Source: JAKCDU01 sp035551615 (lineage in GTDB: Bacteria > Actinomycetota > Acidimicrobiia > Acidimicrobiales > Palsa-688). Taken from it: DNA of 64,000 bases. The translations under genes and the position numbers were made by a program. Positions 8,530-17,124 of this stretch are shown here, piece after piece; position 1 is the first letter of the stretch, and every line of letters begins with the position of its first letter. The notes beneath the pieces were generated by a model, which saw only the letters and a list, made by a program, of their open reading frames with translations, was not told the DNA's origin and made no database searches. The stretch is taken from contig DASZNC010000077.1 of NCBI GenBank assembly GCA_035551615.1, positions 1 through 64,000 of the forward strand. Reading direction: 5' to 3'.

Positions 8530-9632
8530 AGATCGACCGGTTCGAGCTGAGGCGGGTGGCCATGCCCCTCGTCACTCCGTTCCGTACCTCGTTCGGCACC
8601 CAGACCGATCGGGACGTCCTGATCGTGCGGGTCGAGGGGTCCAATGGAGAAGGTTGGGGCGAATGCGTGGCCATGAACGAGCCCCTGTACTCGTCCGAGT
8701 ACGTGGCCGGCGCCCATGCCGTCGTCCGCGACCACCTGGTTCCACGTCTGCTGGCGCACGAGTCGATCAGCGCCGCCCGCGTGGCCACCGTGCTGGCCGA
8801 GGTCAAAGGCCACCCGATGGCCAAGGCGGCGCTCGAGATGGCCGTCCTCGATGCCGAGCTGTCGGCCCGGGGGATGTCGTTCGGTGAGTACTTCGGGGCC
8901 ACACAGGAACGCATCCCGTCGGGCGTCTCCGTCGGGATATCGCCGTCGCTCGACCACCTGATCGACACCGTGGGCGGCTACGTCGCCCAGGGCTACGTGC
9001 GCATCAAATTGAAGATCGAGCCGGGCTGGGACCTGGAACCGGTCCGGGCGGTGCGGGAGCGCTTCGGCACCGATCTGCTTCTGCAGGTCGATGCCAACGC
9101 GGCCTACCAACTGGCCGACGCCCGCCGGCTGGCCGAGCTGGATGCCTTCGATCTGCTCCTGATCGAGCAGCCGTTGCCCGAGGACGATATCGCCGGCCAC
9201 GCTCTGTTGGCCGAGCGCATACGCACCCCGATATGCCTCGATGAATCGATCCTGTCGGCCGCCATCGCAGCTGACGCCATCCATCGCGGGGCGTGCGCCA
9301 TCGTCAACATCAAGGCCGGCCGGGTCGGTGGTTACCTGGAGGCCCGGCGGATACACGATGTCTGCCGGGCCCAGGGAGTTCCCGTCTGGTGCGGGGGCAT
9401 GCTCGAGACCGGCCTCGGGCGGGCCGCCAATCTGGCCCTGGGCGCCCTGCCCGGGTTCACGCTGCCCGGCGACACGTCGGCCTCGGACCGGTATTGGGAG
9501 ACCGACCTGACCGCCCCGTTCCAGCTGGAGCAGGGTCACATCCGGGTGCCGACCGGACCCGGGCTGGGCGTGCGCCCGATATCGGAAGTACTGGATCGGA
9601 CGACGACCTCGGTCGAGACGATCACCAGGTGA
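8526..9632 (+). CDS. N-acylamino-acid racemase / o-succinylbenzoate synthase (enolase superfamily)
   Basis: A 368-residue muconate-lactonizing-enzyme subgroup protein. The two catalytic lysines and metal ligands are in place: KLK with K161 and K163, D189 in QVDANAAY, E214 in LIEQPL, D239 in CLDES and K263 in NIKAGRVGG. This is the MenC type-2/NAAAR family, in which menaquinone synthesis (OSBS) and N-acylamino-acid racemisation cannot be told apart from sequence. No other men gene is in the window, while a GNAT and an M20 hydrolase flank it, which favours racemase activity. A GGA purine run 8 nt upstream supports the ATG at 8526. Confidence 0.9.
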   Translation: MKIDRFELRRVAMPLVTPFRTSFGTQTDRDVLIVRVEGSNGEGWGECVAMNEPLYSSEYVAGAHAVVRDHLVPRLLAHESISAARVATVLAEVKGHPMAKAALEMAVLDAELSARGMSFGEYFGATQERIPSGVSVGISPSLDHLIDTVGGYVAQGYVRIKLKIEPGWDLEPVRAVRERFGTDLLLQVDANAAYQLADARRLAELDAFDLLLIEQPLPEDDIAGHALLAERIRTPICLDESILSAAIAADAIHRGACAIVNIKAGRVGGYLEARRIHDVCRAQGVPVWCGGMLETGLGRAANLALGALPGFTLPGDTSASDRYWETDLTAPFQLEQGHIRVPTGPGLGVRPISEVLDRTTTSVETITR

Positions 9633-9635
9633 GCA

Positions 9636-9697
9636 GGCGCCGCTAGGAGTCGGGCCGGGCCGGCCGCCACCCGCACGGCGCCGCTAGGAGTCGGGCC
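9636..9697. repeat. 21-bp direct repeat around a stop codon
   Basis: GGCGCCGCTAGGAGTCGGGCC occurs at 9636-9656 and again at 9677-9697, offset 41 bp. The second copy covers the 3' end and TAG stop of the convergent M20 gene, and the first lies in the 51-bp gap. It looks like a small local duplication. Confidence 0.8.
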
Positions 9698-10814
9698 CGG
9701 CCAGCACGGCCCAGATCAGGCCGGCGACCAGGGCGGCCCGCTCCGGCATGGCGGACACGACCACGTACTCGCCTTCGGCGTGGGCGCCGTCGCCGTCGGC
9801 GCCGAGCCCGTCCAGCGTCGGCACGCCGATCCCGGCGGTGAAGTTGCCGTCCGACGCGCCACCCACAGCGACGCCGTCGGGCCGGCGTCCCCCGAGGGCA
9901 CCGGCCACGTCGGCGGCCAGTGCGTACAGACCGGCGGACGACGACGCCGGCAGCGGAGGACGGTTGATCCCGCCCTCGATGCGCAACTGGGCGCCGGGGA
10001 CGGAGGGAGCCAGCGCCCGTACCGCCCGGTCGACGCGGATCTGCTCGTCCGGCTCGGTGGCCCGGACGTCTATGTGCAGGACCGACTCGGCCGGGACGGT
10101 GTTGGTGGTGGTGCCGGCGGAGGCGACGGTCGGAGTCACCGTCGTGCCGATCTCCGGGCGACCCATGGCAGCGACGGTGAGGACCTGGTGGGCCAGTTCG
10201 ATCGTGGCGTTGATCCCCTTCTCCGGTTCCAGGCCGGCGTGGGCCGACCGACCGATGGCGTGGACCTCGTACATGGAGGTGCCCTTGCGGGCCGTCTTCA
10301 GCGCCCCCCGGGCGCTCGGCTCCAGCACCAGGGCGGCCCGGGCCCCGCCGGCCACCGACTCGATCAGGCGCCGGGACGTCTGCGATCCCAGTTCCTCGTC
10401 AGCGGTCAGCACCACGGTGACGCCGTCGGGCGACGGCAGGCAGGCGACGGCGTGGAAGAGCTGGACGATACCGGCCTTCATGTCGAACGCCCCCGGCCCG
10501 GTGGCCCGACCTTGGTCGTCGACGGCGAACGGCCAGCGCTCCAGGGTCCCGGCCGGCCAGACCGTGTCGTAGTGGCCGATCAGGGCGACCTTGACCTCGG
10601 TTCCGAAGCGCCAGACCAGGTGGATGCGGCCATCGACCACCTCCCGATCCGGTGGTGCGCCCATCACCTTCTCGCCGATCTCGGAGACCACGGCCGCGCA
10701 GTCGGCCAGCCGGTCGAGATCGGACGACGGCGATTCGACCCCGACGAGGGCGGCCAACTGATCGATCATCTCCGACTGCCTGGCCCGGAGGCGCTCGGTG
10801 ATATCGGGTCCCAC
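9684..10814 (-). CDS. M20-family metallopeptidase / N-acyl-amino acid hydrolase
   Basis: A 376-residue protein of the carboxypeptidase G2/ArgE-DapE group. Two-zinc ligands are visible as GHYDTV, FDMKAG (bridging Asp), the general base pair in TADEELGS, a Glu in EPSARG and a C-terminal His in GAHAEGE. RSAHAG marks the dimerisation/active-site lid domain. It starts with GTG at 10814. It converges with the GNAT-racemase pair 51 nt away. In the known D-to-L amino acid route an M20 enzyme removes the acyl group only from the L-isomer, so this gene is a good candidate for that third step. Confidence 0.88.
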   Translation of the reverse strand: MGPDITERLRARQSEMIDQLAALVGVESPSSDLDRLADCAAVVSEIGEKVMGAPPDREVVDGRIHLVWRFGTEVKVALIGHYDTVWPAGTLERWPFAVDDQGRATGPGAFDMKAGIVQLFHAVACLPSPDGVTVVLTADEELGSQTSRRLIESVAGGARAALVLEPSARGALKTARKGTSMYEVHAIGRSAHAGLEPEKGINATIELAHQVLTVAAMGRPEIGTTVTPTVASAGTTTNTVPAESVLHIDVRATEPDEQIRVDRAVRALAPSVPGAQLRIEGGINRPPLPASSSAGLYALAADVAGALGGRRPDGVAVGGASDGNFTAGIGVPTLDGLGADGDGAHAEGEYVVVSAMPERAALVAGLIWAVLAGPDS

Positions 10815-10824
10815 CCCGGCGAAC

Positions 10825-11574
10825 CTAGGTCAGACCCAGGCGGGATGCCGCCTCAGCCCACAATTCCCCATAGGCGCGGGCCGAGGCGCTCTGGGGCGCC
10901 GCCGTCACGACCGGCTGGCGGGAGATGCCCATCCGTTCGATGTCACTCGACGACGGGATGGCCGCCGACGCGACCTGCGGGTAGTCCCGCCCCAGGCCGT
11001 CGACGATCTCGCGGTGCAGGCGTTTGCGCCTGTCGACCATGGAGAAGAAGGCGATTATCTCGGGCGGATCGGCGACCTGGTCGTCCACGAACCGGATCAA
11101 CTGCTCGAAGGTCCGCACCGACAGCGTTGTCGGTATGAGCGGCACGAGAAGGGCATGGGCCACTTCGAACACGCTCTCCGAGAGCAGCGAAATGGACGGC
11201 GGGCAGTCGAGGACGGCCAGGTCGTAGTCATCGGCCAGTGGTTCGAGCAGCTTGCCCAACCGGGCCTCCGGCTTCTTCGTTTCGCCCAGGGCCAGGTCCA
11301 TGTGCCGGTAGGAGAAGTCGGCCGGCAGCAGGTCGAGACCCTCGATGTCGGTTCCCTTGAGCAGCTCGCCGACATCGGACTTGCGTTCGATCAGCTTGCG
11401 CACCCCGCCCCGGACCTTGGGCTTCACCCGGAACAGGAACGTGGCCGAACCCTGCGGGTCCAGATCCCAGATCAGCGTCCGCAGCCCGGAGCCGGCCGCC
11501 AGTGCGGCCACGTTGACGGCGGCGGAGGTCTTACCCACGCCGCCTTTGATGTTGTAGGTGGCGATGACCCTCAT
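10825..11574 (-). CDS. ParA/MinD-family partitioning ATPase
   Basis: A 249-residue ATPase with the deviant Walker A box KGGVGKT (signature Lys at the start), a Walker A' region DLDPQGS and Walker B LAVLDCPPS. The ATG at 11574 overlaps the stop of the CHAD gene (ATGA), so the two are translationally coupled. No parB-like gene or parS-like repeat is near, which argues against chromosome or plasmid segregation and for positioning of some other cargo. The likely partner is the CHAD protein itself. The gene is 10 nt from the M20 gene on the same strand, so all three may share a transcript. Confidence 0.88.
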   Translation of the reverse strand: MRVIATYNIKGGVGKTSAAVNVAALAAGSGLRTLIWDLDPQGSATFLFRVKPKVRGGVRKLIERKSDVGELLKGTDIEGLDLLPADFSYRHMDLALGETKKPEARLGKLLEPLADDYDLAVLDCPPSISLLSESVFEVAHALLVPLIPTTLSVRTFEQLIRFVDDQVADPPEIIAFFSMVDRRKRLHREIVDGLGRDYPQVASAAIPSSSDIERMGISRQPVVTAAPQSASARAYGELWAEAASRLGLT

Positions 11575-13130
11575 CCGCCGGTCGTCCCGAACGTGGTGCG
11601 CACGACCCGCCGGGTCTCGTCCGATGCGAACGAGGCGAAGCGCCGCTCGAAGTCGGCCCGGGCCTGGGCCTGCCGGGCCGACAGCCCCTCGACGACGAAA
11701 CCCAGCGCGATCAGGGAGTCGGTTCCCCCCAGCGCGGCGGCCAGCTCCGGCCCGAGGGACCTCAGCTCCCGGACCTGGATCTCGTCGTCCTGGAAGTGGC
11801 CCAACTCGTCCTGCAGACCCTTCAGTGCCGAGACCAGCGGCTTGACCTTGTCGGCCGGCCACATACCGCCGAACAGCTCGAGCAGGTACCGGAGCTCCTT
11901 CCCCCGCTTGCGCAGGTCGTGGAGGGCCTCGGGCGGCGACGCATCGTCGATCCGGGATCCCTGCCTGGTCATGCCCCGGTAGACGGCGACGATGCGGCCG
12001 CCGGCCAGTTCGCCGATCGGGCGGCCGGAGTCCTCGCCGTCGTACTTCCGGTGCTCCACCGTGGCTCGCCAGGAACTCCATGCCGACTGGAACCGCCGGC
12101 TCCTCAGGTTGCGCCGCATGGTCCTGAACGCCTCGGCTCGGGCCCGATGGAGGATGTCGACCAGCGGCTGGAGATCCCCGGCCATGGACGCCGGTACCGG
12201 CCCGACCATGCCCGGCCAATCATGGAGGAGGACATCCAGATCCCTGGTCGGGCCGGTGACCTCCTGGATCCACTTGAGATCGGTACGGGCCCGCTCCGAC
12301 TCGTCCGGGGCCAGCACGCCCCGCATCTCCTTCAGCACCGAACGGGATCGACGGACCGCCACCCGGAGGTCGTGCAGGAACTCGGGATCGATGTCGTCGA
12401 TAGTGCCGGGCAGATTGGCATCCACGACATCGGCCAACCGGCGGCAGATGAGCGACGTGGCCCGGTCGGCCCGCATTCCCGGTTTCAGGGCCACGTCGAC
12501 GTCGGACGACACCCCCTTCGGGGGGACCCCTGCGACGATGAGCGCATCCTCGGGGAGCGAACGCGCGCCCCGCTCGAGCCGGCGATCCAGGATTGCCGTG
12601 ACCCGTTCGTGATCCCGCCCGTACCCGAGCAGCCCGGAAACGGCCAGGCGCGGCTCCAACGGATGTTCCGACCCGCCCCGGTTGACCACTGCCGGCTCCT
12701 CGACCTGCAGCCGGACGACGGTCTTGCCTTCGTCGTCACAGACCCGGTAGGGCGTGAACCGGCTGCGGACCCGGACCCGGGCCAGTAGCGCCCGCTCGTC
12801 GATGGCTTCACGCACCGGCTCCCACACCGGGCCGGTGGGCAGGTCGGCGGCCAGCAGGCGGTCGGGACCGCCGGTCGGGCGGTCCACCGGGACCGATACC
12901 GTCGGGCGGCCGGACGCCTCCAGGGTGAGGGTCAGGCGACCCCAGGTGACGCGGGCATCGCGCCATACGCTCAGGTTCTGGCGCCGGAGCCGACCGTCGA
13001 AGGTGTCCAGGAGTATGCGGTCGACCACGCGCGCCCGTCCCGATGGTTCGGCCGCCACCCTCCTCGTGATCCGGTCGGGGTCGGCGGACTGGCCGATGGC
13101 ATATACCACCGGGTCCGGCAGGGGGGGCAT
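11571..13130 (-). CDS. CYTH-like plus CHAD domain protein
   Basis: A 519-residue protein. The N-terminal 200 residues look like a diverged CYTH (triphosphate tunnel) domain, with alternating charged strands such as RVVDRILLDTFDGRL and RFTPYRVCDD. From about residue 215 the rest is a CHAD helical repeat, seen in HDLRVAVRRSRSVLKEM and its second-half counterpart HDLRKRGKELRYLLELF, each with the conserved His and basic residues. CHAD domains are known to bind polyphosphate and localise to its granules. The strict CYTH ExExK motif is not evident at the N-terminus, so phosphatase activity is doubtful. It is coupled to a ParA-type ATPase downstream. Confidence 0.87.
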   Translation of the reverse strand: MPPLPDPVVYAIGQSADPDRITRRVAAEPSGRARVVDRILLDTFDGRLRRQNLSVWRDARVTWGRLTLTLEASGRPTVSVPVDRPTGGPDRLLAADLPTGPVWEPVREAIDERALLARVRVRSRFTPYRVCDDEGKTVVRLQVEEPAVVNRGGSEHPLEPRLAVSGLLGYGRDHERVTAILDRRLERGARSLPEDALIVAGVPPKGVSSDVDVALKPGMRADRATSLICRRLADVVDANLPGTIDDIDPEFLHDLRVAVRRSRSVLKEMRGVLAPDESERARTDLKWIQEVTGPTRDLDVLLHDWPGMVGPVPASMAGDLQPLVDILHRARAEAFRTMRRNLRSRRFQSAWSSWRATVEHRKYDGEDSGRPIGELAGGRIVAVYRGMTRQGSRIDDASPPEALHDLRKRGKELRYLLELFGGMWPADKVKPLVSALKGLQDELGHFQDDEIQVRELRSLGPELAAALGGTDSLIALGFVVEGLSARQAQARADFERRFASFASDETRRVVRTTFGTTGG

Positions 13131-13169
13131 CCGGCCGATTATTTCAGAACCGGTTGTCGGCGGGCGGCA

Positions 13170-14726
13170 CTACCCCCCGGAGACGAGGCGATCCCTTCCT
13201 TCCCAGTAAGGCGCCCGCAGCTTGAACTTCTGCAGCTTGCCGGTGGCCGTCCGGACCAGGCTGTCGCGCATCTCCACTGAGGTCGGGCACTTGTAGTGCG
13301 ACATCCGGGAACGGCTGAAGTCGATCAACTCCGCCTCGGTCGCCTCCGCTCCCGGCCGTAGGACGACCAGCGCCTTGACCGTCTCGCCCCACCTGTCGTC
13401 GGGAACCCCGATCACCGCCACCTCGGCGACGGCCGGGTGCTGATAGAGGCAGTCCTCCACCTCGATGGACGAGACGTTCTCACCGCCGGTGATGATGACG
13501 TCTTTCTTCCGGTCGGAGATGTTCAGGTAGTGCTCATCGGTGATGAAGCCGCCGTCGCCGGTGTGGAACCATCCGCCGGCCAGCGCCTTGGCCGTCTCCT
13601 CGGGTTGGTTCCAGTAGCCCTCGAACACATGATTGCTCCGGGCCAGCACTTCGCCCTCCTCGTCGGTCTCGATGGTCACGCCGACGGCGGGAACACCGGC
13701 GCGCGACAGCAGGCTGGCCCGCGCCCCCGGATCCAGATCGTCCCATTCGGGCCGGGTCCGGTTGATGGTCAGGAGCGGGGAGGTCTCGGTCAGCCCGTAG
13801 ATCTGGATGAACTCCCAGCCCAGCTCCGTGCCCACCCGTTCGATGATCCGGGTCGGAGGCGGCGCCCCGGCCACGACGATACGGACATGGTCTCGCCCCG
13901 GGATCGGGCGCCCGGTCTGCTGGCGGGCGGCGGCCGCGTCCAGTACGGCGGACACCACAGCCGGCGCCCCGCACATCAGGGTGACGCCGTGCTCTTCGAT
14001 GCGGGTCAGGATCTGCTCGCCGTCGACCTTGCGCTGGACGATCTGCCGGCAGCCCATGGCGGTGACCGCGTAGGGCATGCCCCAGCCGTTGCAGTGGAAC
14101 ATCGGCAGCGTATGGAGGAACACGTCCCGGTCGGTGACCGTCGTGTGCCAGCCGAAGATGGCGGCGTTGAGCCAGCAGTTGCGATGGGTCAACTGGACGC
14201 CCTTGGGTCGGGCCGTCGTCCCGCTCGTGTAGTTGATGCTGACCGAGGAGTTCTCGTCCCGGTCCCAATCCTTCGGCTGGCGGTCCCCGGTGTCCGGGGA
14301 GAACAGCTCGGCGTCGGCCGAGCCGTCGAGGAGGATCCGCTCCTTGGCCGAGACCGACGCGAGGGAATCGTCGATCTCGGGATCGACCAGCATCACCGTC
14401 GCCCCGGAGTGGTCGATGATGTACTGCACCTCCTCGGAGTTCAGCCGGTAGTTGACCGGCACCAGCACCCGCCCGTAGCCGCTGACCCCGAAGTACGAGG
14501 TCATGAAGCGGCTGGCGTTGGGGCTGACGATGGCGACCCGCTCGCCCAGGCCGACACCCATGTCCTCGAGCGCCAGCGCCATACCCCGGGCCCGGGCCCC
14601 GAGTTCGGCGTAGGTCATCGCGCCGAAAGAACCGGGCGTGTCCGGCTCGTCGACGATCGCCGTCCGCTCGCCGTACACCTGCACCGCCCGGTCCAGGAAG
14701 TCATTGATCGTCAACGGAACCTGCAT
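13170..14726 (-). CDS. long/medium-chain acyl-CoA synthetase (AMP-forming)
   Basis: A 518-residue ANL-superfamily ligase. Motifs are INYTSGTTARPKGVQLTH (P-loop), IYGLTETSPLL (A5), HTGDGGFITDEHYLNISDRKKD (A7/A8) and the catalytic lysine near the end in TATGKLQKFKLR. It differs clearly from the 4.2-kb synthetase and resembles FadD-type enzymes with a long linker. Start ATG at 14726. The 3' end lies 40 nt from the CHAD gene on the same strand. The divergent SRPBCC gene starts about 58 nt upstream. Likely substrate: a fatty or aromatic acid, not resolvable here. Confidence 0.9.
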   Translation of the reverse strand: MQVPLTINDFLDRAVQVYGERTAIVDEPDTPGSFGAMTYAELGARARGMALALEDMGVGLGERVAIVSPNASRFMTSYFGVSGYGRVLVPVNYRLNSEEVQYIIDHSGATVMLVDPEIDDSLASVSAKERILLDGSADAELFSPDTGDRQPKDWDRDENSSVSINYTSGTTARPKGVQLTHRNCWLNAAIFGWHTTVTDRDVFLHTLPMFHCNGWGMPYAVTAMGCRQIVQRKVDGEQILTRIEEHGVTLMCGAPAVVSAVLDAAAARQQTGRPIPGRDHVRIVVAGAPPPTRIIERVGTELGWEFIQIYGLTETSPLLTINRTRPEWDDLDPGARASLLSRAGVPAVGVTIETDEEGEVLARSNHVFEGYWNQPEETAKALAGGWFHTGDGGFITDEHYLNISDRKKDVIITGGENVSSIEVEDCLYQHPAVAEVAVIGVPDDRWGETVKALVVLRPGAEATEAELIDFSRSRMSHYKCPTSVEMRDSLVRTATGKLQKFKLRAPYWEGRDRLVSGG

Positions 14727-14784
14727 CTAGGCCTCCCTCCCATCGATGCCGTCAACTCTCGCACACGCTGCTACCGTCCGGGCG

Positions 14785-15252
14785 ATGCGCGGAGAAGTGA
14801 CAGTGACGATGAACGCTGACGCCCAGAAGATATGGGATCTGGTCAGCGACGTGACCCGGATCGGTGAGTACAGCCCCGAGACCTTCGGTGCCGAATGGCA
14901 GGACGGGGCCACCGGCCCCGCTGTCGGCAACCGGTTCCGCGGCCACGTCCGCCGTTACGGCCGCGGCCCCGTGGTGTATTGGACGGAATGCAAGGTCACG
15001 GCGTGCGAGCCGGGGCGGACGTTCGCCTTCGACGTCATCGTCGGCGGTCGACCGGCCAACACCTGGCGTTACGACCTGGCGGCCGGCCAGACGGCGGGAA
15101 CGACGGATGTGACCGAGTCCTTCCAGCTGGCGCCATCGGCGTTCAGCCGCGTCTACTGGACCCTGGCCGGCTGGCTGCGGGGCCCGGCCAACGTGCGGGG
15201 CATGCGGCAGACCCTCGAGCGCATCAAGTCCCAGGTCGAAGCGGCCGCCTAA
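14785..15252 (+). CDS. SRPBCC (START-like/polyketide cyclase) family protein
   Basis: A 155-residue hydrophobic-cavity protein: VTVTMNADAQKIWDLVSDV at the N-terminus, RFRGHVRRYGRG in the central strands, and a long amphipathic C-terminal helix (MRQTLERIKSQVEAA). Family members bind or transport lipophilic ligands or act as cyclases, and no catalytic residue can be assigned. I chose ATG 14785; ATG 14809 would still keep most of the fold. The stop overlaps the convergent VOC gene by 4 nt. Confidence 0.82.
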   Translation: MRGEVTVTMNADAQKIWDLVSDVTRIGEYSPETFGAEWQDGATGPAVGNRFRGHVRRYGRGPVVYWTECKVTACEPGRTFAFDVIVGGRPANTWRYDLAAGQTAGTTDVTESFQLAPSAFSRVYWTLAGWLRGPANVRGMRQTLERIKSQVEAAA

Positions 15253-15797
15253 CGAACGACCGCCTGCGCCGGTTCGTGGCGCACGTCGCCGTCGCCGAGC
15301 GGCCGGAGCCAGGCGGCGAACTCGAGCAGGATGCCGTCAGGGTCGAAGAAGTAGATGGACCGCACGAACGTCCCGTCGTGCGGCTCCTCGGAGATCCCCA
15401 TGTCGCTGTCGTCGTGGTTCATGATGTCGGCGGCTTCGATGCGCTTGGCCCGCAGCTTCGCCAGGTACTCGTCGATCTTCTCCGCCGGGACGTCGAAGGC
15501 GACGTGGTTCATCGAGCCGATGGCGCTGACCAGCTCGCCCCCACCCGGCAGCGTCCGTGGTGCGGACAGGCCGGGGGCCGGCTCCGGGGCGTCGGGGAAC
15601 CAGAAGAACGCCAGGCTGTCGCCGTTGCCGATGTCGAAGAAGAAGTGCTGGCCCCACCCGAATGGCAGCTCGATGGTCTTGATCAGGGGCATGCCGAGGA
15701 CGTTGGTGTAGAAGTCGACCGTCCGGGCCATGTCGCGACAGACCAGGGCCAGATGGTTGATCCCCCGTATTTCGAATTCGGAATTGGCCTTGGGCAT
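15249..15797 (-). CDS. VOC-superfamily (glyoxalase/extradiol dioxygenase-like) protein
   Basis: A 182-residue single-chain vicinal oxygen chelate protein with two beta-alpha-beta-beta-beta modules. Candidate metal ligands are the His in GINHLALV, the His in MNHVAFDV and the Glu in GILLEFAAW. The extended N-terminal form (FYTNVLGMPLIKTIELPFG) is common among actinobacterial VOC proteins of unknown substrate. ATG at 15797 is 8 nt beyond the seryl-tRNA synthetase stop codon, so the gene likely shares the serS transcript. Confidence 0.85.
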   Translation of the reverse strand: MPKANSEFEIRGINHLALVCRDMARTVDFYTNVLGMPLIKTIELPFGWGQHFFFDIGNGDSLAFFWFPDAPEPAPGLSAPRTLPGGGELVSAIGSMNHVAFDVPAEKIDEYLAKLRAKRIEAADIMNHDDSDMGISEEPHDGTFVRSIYFFDPDGILLEFAAWLRPLGDGDVRHEPAQAVVR

Positions 15798-15805
15798 GAT
15801 TCCCC

Positions 15806-17089
15806 CTATCTGCTCGGCCGGATGACGTCGATCCCGGCATACGGAACTATGGCCTCTGGTAGCCGGACGGTGCCATCCGGCTGCAGCCCGTGCTCGACGA
15901 CGGCCGCCCAGACCCGGGGCGTGGCCAGGCCGGAACCGTTGAGCGCGTGGGCGAACTCGACGGTGCCGTCGCTCCGCCGGAAGCGGATCTGCCCACGGCG
16001 GGACTGGAAGTCGGTGACCAGGCTGATCGACGAGACCTCCAACCAGCGGTCGACCCCCGGCGAGTACACCTCGAGGTCATAGACCCTCGACGCCGAGAAG
16101 GTGAGGTCGCCGGAGCACAGCTCCACGACCCGGTACGGCAGGCCGAGCATTTCGAGCGGCCGGGCGGCGTCGGCCACCAGGCTCTGGAACTCGGCCTCCC
16201 CGTCTTCGGGCCGGCACAACTTCACCAGCTCCACCTTGTGGAACTCGTGCAGGCGTTGCAGACCGCGCGTCTCCTTGCCGGCAGCCCCCGCTTCCCGGCG
16301 CCAGCACGTCGTATATGCCATGTACCGCACCGGCAGGTCGGCCTCGTCGAGAATTTCGCCCTGGTGCAGGCCCATCAGGGCCACTTCACCGGTCGGTATG
16401 AGCCACAGCTCGTCGTCGCGGAGGCGGTAGGCCTGCGTGTCGAACTTGGTCAGATGGCCGGTCTTGGATATCACCTCGGTCCGCACCACGTGCGGAGGGA
16501 TCACCTCTTCGTAGCTGTCCCGGTTGATGTCCAGGGCGAGTGCGGTGAGGGCCCGGAGGAGGCGGGCGCCGTCTCCTTTGACCACTGCGAACATGGCACC
16601 GCTCAGCTTGGCCGCCCGCTCCGAATCGAGCACGCCGAGCGCCTCGCCGATGTCCCAGTGGGGCTTCCAGGCCCCGCCCTCGTAGTCGGCCGGGTCGTAC
16701 CCGTGGGTACGCAGCACGACGTTGTCGGCGTCGGATTTGCCGTCGGGCACATCGTCGGCCGGCAGGTTGGGCAACCTCAGGAGGACGTCCTCGAAGTCGG
16801 CTTCGATGCGGCGCAGATCGGCCTCCAGCCCGTCCAGTTCGACGCCCAACCGGCCCGCCTCCACCTTCGCCTGCTCGGCTTCGTCCTTGCGACCCTCCCG
16901 CATCAGGCGGCCGATGTCGGCCGCCCCGGAGTTGCGCCGCTGGCGGGCGGAGTCGACCACCTGGACCTGCTGGCGCCGCCGGTCGGCCAGCCCGCGAGCC
17001 TCTGCGGGCAGCGCCGGGTCCACCCCCTTACGGGCCAGGCGGCGGACCGTCTCGTCGTAGTCGTCCAGCAGGAGCTTGATGTCGATCAT
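15806..17089 (-). CDS. serS: seryl-tRNA synthetase
   Basis: A 427-residue class II synthetase that charges tRNA-Ser. The N-terminal tRNA-binding coiled coil covers about residues 30-105 (Arg/Glu/Leu-rich, RQQVQVVDSARQRR). Motif 2 is YTTCWRREAGAAGKETRG followed by LHEFHKVEL, and motif 3 is NGSGLATPRVWAAVVEHG. The length is normal. ATG at 17089 lies close behind an AAAGGG purine run. Its upstream region (35 nt) is shared with a divergent glycosyltransferase gene. Confidence 0.97.
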   Translation of the reverse strand: MIDIKLLLDDYDETVRRLARKGVDPALPAEARGLADRRRQQVQVVDSARQRRNSGAADIGRLMREGRKDEAEQAKVEAGRLGVELDGLEADLRRIEADFEDVLLRLPNLPADDVPDGKSDADNVVLRTHGYDPADYEGGAWKPHWDIGEALGVLDSERAAKLSGAMFAVVKGDGARLLRALTALALDINRDSYEEVIPPHVVRTEVISKTGHLTKFDTQAYRLRDDELWLIPTGEVALMGLHQGEILDEADLPVRYMAYTTCWRREAGAAGKETRGLQRLHEFHKVELVKLCRPEDGEAEFQSLVADAARPLEMLGLPYRVVELCSGDLTFSASRVYDLEVYSPGVDRWLEVSSISLVTDFQSRRGQIRFRRSDGTVEFAHALNGSGLATPRVWAAVVEHGLQPDGTVRLPEAIVPYAGIDVIRPSR

Positions 17090-17124
17090 CCCTTTCCGAG
17101 CCTACAGGCGCGTACCCTGCGCCG

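Noticed and set aside
8526..9632. Naming the enolase-family gene menC
   Set aside because: Sequence cannot separate OSBS from N-acylamino-acid racemase and no other menaquinone gene is nearby.
10825..11574. ParA taken as a plasmid or chromosome partition locus
   Set aside because: No ParB-like gene, no parS-like repeats and no origin features are visible; it is coupled to a CHAD gene.
11575..12219. Upstream extension of the ParA frame
   Set aside because: It runs through the CHAD gene in another frame; ParA homology starts exactly at ATG 11574 with an ATGA junction.
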